From: JANXYW01 sp031400455
Lineage (GTDB): Bacteria; Chloroflexota; Dehalococcoidia; DSTF01; JACRBR01
NCBI GenBank assembly: GCA_031400455.1
Contig: JANNPX010000020.1
Location: 1-64,000 of the forward strand
DNA: 64,000 bases
Reading direction: 5' to 3'
Shown: positions 57,413-64,000 of the stretch, piece after piece
Position numbering within the stretch: the stretch's first letter is position 1
Layout of the letters: each line of letters begins with the position of its first letter
Position numbers and translations under genes: made by a program
Notes under the pieces: model-generated
The model's input: the letters and a program-made list of their open reading frames with translations, nothing else
What the model was told of the DNA's origin: nothing
The model's database searches: none

Positions 57413-57600
57413 ATCCGTCTCCCACAATCCCACGGCGCCGCAACTCACTTTGGTTCGTGCAGGTGGATCGGCCGAAGCCGGACGGGGTCGCCTTACGCTC
57501 GGATGCCCGGCGGCTGTAACACCGCGCGCCTCGCGCACACTGAACACCCACAGATCGTACAATTCGTCACAACCGCGCATCGAGCGCCCGGAGGCGTGAT

Positions 57601-58191
57601 CTGAACCCCGATAACGGACGAACCACCACCGGAGAGGCAGACGATGCCGTCCTGCTCCGGTCGATACAGGCGGGCGACCAGCAGGCCGTCGCCGCACTGT
57701 ACGACCGCTACAGCGGCGCCGCCTATGGCCTCGCGTTCCGCATCACGAACGACGGAACGCTCGCGGAGGATGTCGTGCAAGATGCCTTCGTCTCGGTGTG
57801 GAAGCAGGCCGCGCGGTTCGACCCCGACCGCGGTCAGGTGAAGTCGTGGCTGCTCACCATCGTCCACCACAAGGCGATCGATGCCGTGCGCCGCCGCACG
57901 AAGCGTAACGAGCGCCCGCTGCCCGATGGCCCCGGCGACTTCATCGCCATCTACGGCCGCCCGCACGAAGAAGCCGCCGCCGGCATGGACGCCGAAGCCG
58001 TCCGCGCCGCCGTGCGCCAGGTGCCGGAAGATCAACGCCGCACCATCGAAATGGCGTACTTCGAAGGGCTCACCCACGTCGAGATCGCCGAGCGCATGCA
58101 GGTGCCGACCGGCACCGTAAAGAGCAGGCTGAGAATCGGGCTGGAGAAGATGCGCGACGCGCTGCGCGTGAAAGTGCTGGAGACAGAGTGA
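57601..58191 (+). CDS. ECF RNA polymerase sigma factor (SigK/RpoE-like), probable CUG start
   Basis: About 196 residues. Region 2: LLRSIQAGDQQAVAALYDRY, then AEDVVQDAFVSVWKQ and GQVKSWLLTIVHHKAIDAVR. Region 4: DQRRTIEMAYFEGLTHVEIA, then MQVPTGTVKSRLRIGLEKM. No ATG/GTG/TTG lies at the expected start; CTG at 57601 has GGAGG 6 nt upstream and gives (M)NPDNGRTTTGEADDAVLL. The first GTG (57775) would delete most of region 2. It overlaps an RskA-type anti-sigma gene by 4 nt. Candidate reader of the TGTAAC-N16-CGTT promoters. Confidence 0.88.
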   Translation: MNPDNGRTTTGEADDAVLLRSIQAGDQQAVAALYDRYSGAAYGLAFRITNDGTLAEDVVQDAFVSVWKQAARFDPDRGQVKSWLLTIVHHKAIDAVRRRTKRNERPLPDGPGDFIAIYGRPHEEAAAGMDAEAVRAAVRQVPEDQRRTIEMAYFEGLTHVEIAERMQVPTGTVKSRLRIGLEKMRDALRVKVLETE

Positions 58192-58943
58192 ACTGCGACG
58201 AAGCAGAAGAGCTGCTGGGCGCCTACGCCCTCGACGCGCTGCTCGACGACGAAGCGGCCGCGATGCGCACGCACATCGCCGGCTGCGAAGAGCACGCTGC
58301 GAAAGTCGCCGGTCTGCGTGCCGTCGCGCTCGAACTCCCGGCGCTCGCCGAGCCGATGACCGCGCCGCCTCAACTGCGTGCACGCCTGCTCGACGCCATC
58401 GCTGATGAAGCGGCAACACCACGCCCGATCACCCGTGCCGCATCCACCGCACCGAGAGCCCGCGTCCTCTGGCACCCGTCGAATCGATTCTTCCAACCGA
58501 ACGCCTGGAGCGCGATCGCCGCGGCGCTCGTCATCGCGCTCGGCGGCCTGCTAGCCTGGAATCTCGTGCTCGTCAATCGCGACGACAGCGGCGTGAGCGA
58601 GTTCGCGACACGCGCGACCTCCATCTCCACGCTCAAGCGGTCCGCGGGTGGCAACGCCGGCACCGTCGTCTACTTCGGCGATGACAAGAAGGCCCTCGTC
58701 ATCCTCGACGACCTGCCGCCGCTCGACTCTAAGAAGAACGTCTACGAGATGTGGGCGATCACCGGCGACGTCGCCAAAGGCATCGGCCTCATCCAGTCCG
58801 ACGGCGCGCAAACGAAAGCAGTAGTCCCGTTCGACGCCAACGCGACGCAAACCATCGCCATCACCATCGAACCAGCCGGCGGCAGCGACCAACCTACGAC
58901 AGCGCCCATCATCATCGCCAACTGCATCGCCTGCCCGACCTAA
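58188..58943 (+). CDS. RskA-type anti-sigma factor
   Basis: 251 residues; GTG start overlapping the sigma stop (GTGA). An N-terminal anti-sigma (ZAS-like) domain has MNCDEAEELLGAYALDALLD and HIAGC (H-x3-C). One transmembrane helix lies near 105-125 (AIAAALVIALGGLLAWNLVLV). The exported RskA domain ends the protein (KKALVILDDLPPLDSKKNVY, EMWAITG, TIAITIEPAGGSDQPT). It should hold the upstream ECF factor at the membrane until regulated proteolysis; a PrsW-like protease is encoded at 29.9-31.9 kb. Confidence 0.92.
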   Translation: MNCDEAEELLGAYALDALLDDEAAAMRTHIAGCEEHAAKVAGLRAVALELPALAEPMTAPPQLRARLLDAIADEAATPRPITRAASTAPRARVLWHPSNRFFQPNAWSAIAAALVIALGGLLAWNLVLVNRDDSGVSEFATRATSISTLKRSAGGNAGTVVYFGDDKKALVILDDLPPLDSKKNVYEMWAITGDVAKGIGLIQSDGAQTKAVVPFDANATQTIAITIEPAGGSDQPTTAPIIIANCIACPT

Positions 58944-59378
58944 CCGACAACCCCGCTAAAGCCGGCGACAAACACGGCGAGCACCGAACAGCACCTCCGT
59001 CCCTATGACCATAAACCGCGAAAACCTGCGCGCCGCCTGCCATCCAGAGCGCGTCATCCAGAGCGAAGCGAAGGATCTCCCCCAACCACCTCAACCGCCC
59101 CGACAAACACCACGAGCACCGAAACGCACTTCCATCGCCATAACCCCGGCCACGGCCCCAACCCCCGAACCTGCGCTGCACCGAATTACGCGCATCTCAC
59201 CCGTTAACACCACCACTTCCCTTACATGCGATTGCCCGCCCACTTCCGCGTCATCCGCCCGCTTGCGTGCGGGTTTCGTCCATCACGACACACCCCCCTC
59301 GACGCCCATCATCACAGAGCGTGCTTGCGCCGGTTGCAACGGACACGCCTGTGGATGTGGTGCGCGAGGAGGATGGCC
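58944..59378. other. intergenic stretch with one family G repeat
   Basis: 435 bases. GTCATCCAGAGCGAAGCGAA then GGATCTC at about 59052-59080 is a family G copy, with a second partial copy just before it. No ORF with family support, hairpin terminator or other element is recognised in the rest. Confidence 0.5.
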
Positions 59379-60479
59379 ATGCAGCGACTCAAATTCGACC
59401 TGCGCTGGACGCTCGTTCTGCCGTGGATCGCGTTCTTCGCGCTCGTCATCGTCTACTTCAGCCGCTCCGATAACTCCACGGCATCGCACGCGATCATCTC
59501 GCAGCAGCCTGCGCCCACCGCACAGACCGGGCAGCCGTACGACCGCCCCGCACCACCGTCGTCACCAACGGCCACGCTCGCGCAATCGATCCTCGCCGCC
59601 GACATCCTGGTGAAGGCCGGCAAGATGGCGCCGCCACCGTCGCTCGCCGAGTCGATGATCGCCGCCGACATGCTGATCAAAGCCGGGCAGATGGCGCCGC
59701 CACCAACGCTCGCCGAGACGTGGCTCGCCGTCGACCAGTTGATCAACGCCGGCGAGTTGCCGACACCGCCGTGGGCGCTCGAAGTCGCGCCCATACCGAC
59801 GATGCGCGAGGTCCTTGAAGCCGCCGACGTCCTCGTGAAGGCCGGGAAGATGGCGCCGCCATCCGGTGCCGCCGACCACACCGTGCAGAACGCGCCGCCA
59901 CCACCTCGGCCTCCCGTACCGACGAGCACGTCGGTACCCGCGCAGCCCGCCGTAGCGGAGCCAACCGCAACCACCACCAGTCCGACGTCAACCCCGGTGC
60001 CGCAACCGACCGTTGTTCCGCCGACCAAGGCCGCCGCGACCGTAGCCGCAACCGGCGGCCCCGGCGGTTGGTACGACGAAGCATTCACCGCCGCCGTCTT
60101 CGCCGGCGTCAACCAGCAGCGAGCCAGCGCTGGCCTGCAGCCGCTGTCCGTCGAGCCCCGGCTCGCGAACGCAGCCGCCGCCTACGCAAAGGTCCTCGCC
60201 GACAACAACTGGTTCTCGCACACCGGCCCCGATGGCAGCACGCTCGTCACGCGCACCGAAGCCGCCGGCTTCCCGTTCACCGTGCAAATCGGAGAAGTCC
60301 TCGCCTGGGGCTCGAACGGCTGGACCGCGGCAGAGATCGTCCAGGCGTGGATGGACAGCCCCGCCCACCGCGAGCAGATCATGAGCGGCATCTACACGCG
60401 CGCCGGCGCCGGCTGCTACTTCTCGAAGAGTACCGGTACGACGATGGTCCGCTGCGCAATGGAACTCGCCGGCTCGTAG
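59379..60479 (+). CDS. secreted CAP/SCP-domain protein with four internal repeats
   Basis: 366 residues from the ATG at 59379, with AGGAGG 6 nt upstream. An N-terminal helix (LVLPWIAFFALVIVYF) anchors or exports it. Residues about 65-165 hold four tandem units: SILAADILVKAGKMAPPP, SMIAADMLIKAGQMAPPP, TWLAVDQLINAGELPTPP and LEAADVLVKAGKMAPP. A Pro/Thr-rich linker leads to a C-terminal CAP domain (VNQQRASAGLQPLSVEPRLA, WFSHTGPDGS, AWMDSPAHREQIM). CAP proteins are extracellular with varied roles. The four AAD-x-L-x-KAG units are unlike anything I know. Confidence 0.85.
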   Translation: MQRLKFDLRWTLVLPWIAFFALVIVYFSRSDNSTASHAIISQQPAPTAQTGQPYDRPAPPSSPTATLAQSILAADILVKAGKMAPPPSLAESMIAADMLIKAGQMAPPPTLAETWLAVDQLINAGELPTPPWALEVAPIPTMREVLEAADVLVKAGKMAPPSGAADHTVQNAPPPPRPPVPTSTSVPAQPAVAEPTATTTSPTSTPVPQPTVVPPTKAAATVAATGGPGGWYDEAFTAAVFAGVNQQRASAGLQPLSVEPRLANAAAAYAKVLADNNWFSHTGPDGSTLVTRTEAAGFPFTVQIGEVLAWGSNGWTAAEIVQAWMDSPAHREQIMSGIYTRAGAGCYFSKSTGTTMVRCAMELAGS

Positions 60480-60521
60480 TCAACAACCGCATGCGTAGGC
60501 GCGCGCCGTCCCGTCACGGCA

Positions 60522-61796
<1,275 letters not shown>

Positions 61797-61838
61797 CCCG
61801 ATCCTCCAGGCACACTGATTGGGACGCGCGAAAGCGTC

Positions 61839-62153
61839 CTACCCGGCCACCTCCGCCGTCGTCCGCACCCAGTTCCCGTTCGGGTACGGCGCCGTCGGGA
61901 AGAACCCGTCGAGCCACGTCGCGGCCATCGCCGCCGCCCCCTCGCGCAAGAACGCGCGGCAGTCCGCCTCGCTGCGCCACGTCGTCGTCTCAATCATCCC
62001 GCCGCCGTCGCCGTCACGCGCCAACTCGTGCGAAACGAACCCCGGCTGCCGTTCCAGGTACGGCGTCAACCGGCCCAGCAGCGCCCCACGCCGCTTCTCG
62101 AACTCCTCCGCGCGCGCAACAACCGTAGTCCGCTTCAACGTCGCGACGATCAT
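61839..62153 (-). CDS. antibiotic-biosynthesis-monooxygenase-like (ABM) small protein
   Basis: 104 residues from the ATG at 62153; GAAGGAAG lies upstream. The dimeric ferredoxin-like fold is suggested by MIVATLKRTT, LTPYLERQPGFVSHELARDG and ETTTWRSEADCRAFL. The family includes small monooxygenases and heme-degrading proteins, but many members have no known reaction. It precedes gdhA on the same strand (42-nt gap). Confidence 0.7.
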   Translation of the reverse strand: MIVATLKRTTVVARAEEFEKRRGALLGRLTPYLERQPGFVSHELARDGDGGGMIETTTWRSEADCRAFLREGAAAMAATWLDGFFPTAPYPNGNWVRTTAEVAG

Positions 62154-62231
62154 GAAGGCTTCCTTCCCTACACCAGCAATCGCTCGCATTGTACGCCCGC
62201 AACTCTCACCAACCATCCCTATCGTTCACGA

Positions 62232-62260
62232 CTGTCATTCAGACCGAAGCGAAGAAATCC
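62232..62260. repeat. dispersed repeat family G (degenerate)
   Basis: TGTCATTCAGACCGAAGCGA then AGAAATCC. Confidence 0.4.
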
Positions 62261-62308
62261 ACCGCGCCCAGCACGCGACCTCACTAAACACGACCAGATC
62301 CCACCCAA

Positions 62309-62347
62309 GCTCCCCTTCCCTCGCGGGGAAGGGGCCGGGGGTTAGGG
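62309..62347. repeat. repeat family A copy
   Basis: GCTCCCCTTCCCTCGCGGGG then AAGGGGCCGGGGGTTAGGG, very similar to 17289 and 26848. Confidence 0.8.
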
Positions 62348-62375
62348 CAATTGCACCACCGCCCCCAACCCCCCA

Positions 62376-62409
62376 AACTACGAACTACCCACTACGAACT
62401 ACAAACTCC
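62376..62409. repeat. AACTAC-type simple repeat (family E)
   Basis: AACTACGAACTACCCACTAC then GAACTACAAACTCC, directly before the ribosome binding site of the enoyl-CoA hydratase gene. Confidence 0.5.
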
Positions 62410-62419
62410 GGAGCAACCC

Positions 62420-63226
62420 ATGACCTACCACGACCTCCTCTACGACGTCTCCGACAACATCGCCACCATCACCCTCAACCGCCCCGACCGGCTCAACGCC
62501 ATCAGTGGCGGCATGCTCGCGTCGTTCTCCGACGCCTTCCGTGACGCCGACCGGGATCGCCACGTCCGCGCGATCATCCTTACCGGAGCTGGCAAGGGCT
62601 TCTGCGCCGGGCTTGACCTCAAGGAGCAGGGCGACTCGTCGAACCCGAACAGCGTCAACGGCTCCGGCGTCGGAGGCATGACGGCGAAGTTCGATTTGGC
62701 GAACAGCCCGCCAGTCGTGCTGCACCAGACCGACAAGCCCGTCATCTGTGCCCTCAACGGCGCCGCCGCCGGCTACGGCCTCGACCTCGCGCTCGGCTGC
62801 GACATCATCATCGCTGCCGACACCGCCAAGCTCGCCGCCGTGTTCACAAAGCGCGGCGTCCTGCCCGAAAGTGGCGGCACCTGGCTGCTGCCGCGCCTCA
62901 TCGGCTGGTCGAAGGCCGCCGAGCTCGCGTTCACGGGCCGTACGCTGACGGCGCAACAGGGTCAGGAGTTGGGGCTCGTGAGCCACGTCGTGCCTGCTGC
63001 GGAACTGACGTCCGCGTCGCGCGCGCTCGCCGCCGAGATCTGCGCCAACGCTCCGCTCGCAGTGCAGGCGACGAAGCGAATGATGCGCCTCTCGATGGAC
63101 GAGACCTTCGAGACGAACGTGCACCACGTATTCCTGCAGCTGCTGCCGCTGTTCCGATCGCAAGACTTCACGGAAGGCGTCAAGGCGTTCATCGAGAAAC
63201 GCGCTCCCGTGTTCGAAGGCCGCTAG
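62420..63226 (+). CDS. enoyl-CoA hydratase/isomerase family protein
   Basis: 268 residues from the ATG at 62420, CGGAG upstream. Crotonase fold: TLNRPDRLNAISGGML near 16, GAGKGFCAGLDLKEQG near 57, oxyanion hole ALNGAAAGYGLDLALGC, and GVLPESGGTWLLPRLIG with the second catalytic Glu. It is convergent with an acyl-CoA dehydrogenase gene. Fatty-acid or branched-chain acyl-CoA degradation is likely. It differs from the copy at 8888, which has Asp at the second site. Confidence 0.9.
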   Translation: MTYHDLLYDVSDNIATITLNRPDRLNAISGGMLASFSDAFRDADRDRHVRAIILTGAGKGFCAGLDLKEQGDSSNPNSVNGSGVGGMTAKFDLANSPPVVLHQTDKPVICALNGAAAGYGLDLALGCDIIIAADTAKLAAVFTKRGVLPESGGTWLLPRLIGWSKAAELAFTGRTLTAQQGQELGLVSHVVPAAELTSASRALAAEICANAPLAVQATKRMMRLSMDETFETNVHHVFLQLLPLFRSQDFTEGVKAFIEKRAPVFEGR

Positions 63227-63237
63227 CGGCCGCGCAC

Positions 63238-64000
63238 CTACCCCTGCGCGGCCGCCCGCTCACGCGTGCGCTCGCCCGCCATCTGGAACGATATCGGAGA
63301 CGCCGGAGGGTGGAACCTTGCCGCGCGCACGTCGCGCGCCAGCCGCTCCAGCGGTGACTTCCGGAAGTACGAGCGCCCTCCTGCGATCTCGACGGCCTTC
63401 TCCACCGTCGCGATCGCGTGCGACGTCACGGTCTCCTTGCACAGGATCGCCAGCGCCAGCCCGGCTTGCGGGTCCGACGGCGGCGTATCCAGTTCCGCCG
63501 CCACCTGATCGCGGATCGATCGCGCCGTGAGGAACTCCGCCTCCATCTGCCCGACCAGCATGTTCGTCAACACGTCGTCACGATTCACACTGTTGATGCC
63601 GCCGCCGATCGCCTTGTATGCCTCCGCCCGCGCTTCCTCAGCAATGCCCAGGTACACGCCCGACGCAAGGATCAGGAACCAGCGTCCGACATTTGCGAAA
63701 GCTGGCGTCCTCGCCGGCGCGCCCACAGGCAGCCGCGCGCCGACCGCGGTCTCGGGCACGTGCAGGTCCTCGATGATGATGTCGTGGCTCGCCGTCGCCC
63801 GCATGCCCGTCGTGTCCCAGGTCTCGACGACCTTCAGCCCGGCGGCCTTCGCGCTAGCGCCGATGATCAGCAACTCGCCCGTCTCGGTGTCCCGTGCGAC
63901 AAACCGCAGGATGTCCATCCCTAGCGCCTGCGAGCAGAAGAACTTCCGGCCGTTGACGACGTACTCGCCGTCGCGCTTCTCCGCCGTCGTCGGCGTCGTC
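63238..64000 (-). CDS. acyl-CoA dehydrogenase, C-terminal part (N-terminus beyond the right edge)
   Basis: 254 residues visible, open to the right edge. Upstream of the first internal ATG the frame still reads KRDGEYVVNGRKFFCSQ, so the gene continues outside. The middle domain has GLKVVETWDTTGMRATASHD and IIIEDLHVP; the C-terminal helical domain includes VGQMEAEFLTARSIRDQV and EIAGGRSYFRKSPLERLARD. FAD-dependent oxidation of an acyl-CoA is the family reaction; the catalytic base region cannot be assigned with confidence. Confidence 0.88.
   Translation of the reverse strand, partial: TTPTTAEKRDGEYVVNGRKFFCSQALGMDILRFVARDTETGELLIIGASAKAAGLKVVETWDTTGMRATASHDIIIEDLHVPETAVGARLPVGAPARTPAFANVGRWFLILASGVYLGIAEEARAEAYKAIGGGINSVNRDDVLTNMLVGQMEAEFLTARSIRDQVAAELDTPPSDPQAGLALAILCKETVTSHAIATVEKAVEIAGGRSYFRKSPLERLARDVRAARFHPPASPISFQMAGERTRERAAAQG

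Noticed and set aside
57515..57545. TGTAAC upstream of the sigma gene as an autoregulatory ECF promoter
   Set aside because: Sixteen bases further the sequence is ACACTG, not CGTT, and no other spacing gives a fit.

Overview
This 64-kb window is a high-GC bacterial chromosome segment packed with about 60 genes on both strands. It carries no rRNA, tRNA, CRISPR array or intact insertion sequence that I can recognise. No single gene fixes the taxonomy. The combination fits a Chloroflexota-like (Dehalococcoidia-type) or other high-GC monoderm-related bacterium: a GlnII-type glutamine synthetase, MurT/GatD, Rex, a Cys-to-Asp MurA, a large FtsX/MacB-like permease, a SigK/RskA-type ECF pair, and many dispersed intergenic hairpin repeats. 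That placement is inference.

Layout. 1-3.7 kb: end of a hydrolase operon, then the nitrogen module amtB-glnB-glnA (minus strand). 3.9-7.6 kb: pterin/folate genes (MBL-fold protein, folP, folK, a PTPS-III-like enzyme) with two small unknown genes. 7.7-17.2 kb: DUF4349 lipoprotein, enoyl-CoA hydratase, murA, an MreB-like protein, a hydrolase-LuxR fusion, SodC, a hydrolase, and a TetR regulator divergent from a membrane protein. 17.5-25.3 kb: ABC exporter pair, rex, and a NarL-type two-component system. 25.6-31.9 kb: comB, a repeat-flanked DUF559 gene, proA, azlCD, two tandem predicted small RNAs and a PrsW-like protease. 32-39 kb: a GYD-like protein, gatD-murT, an SDR and recG. 39-49.5 kb: a secreted lipase-like/TSP3/dockerin protein, hydrolases, a four-helix-bundle protein, an SDR, HAD/GrpB/M20 genes and nucleotidyltransferases. 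49.5-58.9 kb: an OmpR-type two-component system, a small gene behind an ECF-type promoter, MFS, Nudix, fabF, and an ECF sigma/anti-sigma pair. 59.4-64 kb: CAP-domain protein, gdhA, an ABM-like protein, enoyl-CoA hydratase and a partial acyl-CoA dehydrogenase.

How the parts work together. Ammonium uptake, PII sensing, glutamine synthetase and (60 kb away) glutamate dehydrogenase form the nitrogen-assimilation set. folP, folK and a PTPS whose catalytic Cys is replaced by the Glu of the E-x-x-HGH motif suggest a FolB-independent folate route. murA, an mreB-like gene and murT/gatD serve the cell wall. An ECF sigma/RskA pair, a PrsW-like protease and three promoters of the form TGTAAC-N16-CGTT suggest an envelope-stress style regulon. 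Two of those promoters sit in front of paralogous RNAs of about 70 nt with covarying stems, GNRA tetraloops and intrinsic terminators. This is the best candidate here for an undescribed system.

Expression signals. At least eleven genes have a TAnnnT box 6-8 nt before the start codon and no Shine-Dalgarno sequence, so leaderless transcription looks common. Three genes with clear family matches have no ATG/GTG/TTG at the expected start. Intergenic spaces are filled with several families of dispersed short repeats. These repeatedly end at stop codons, and in recG, gatD, murT and folK they have become in-frame coding sequence.
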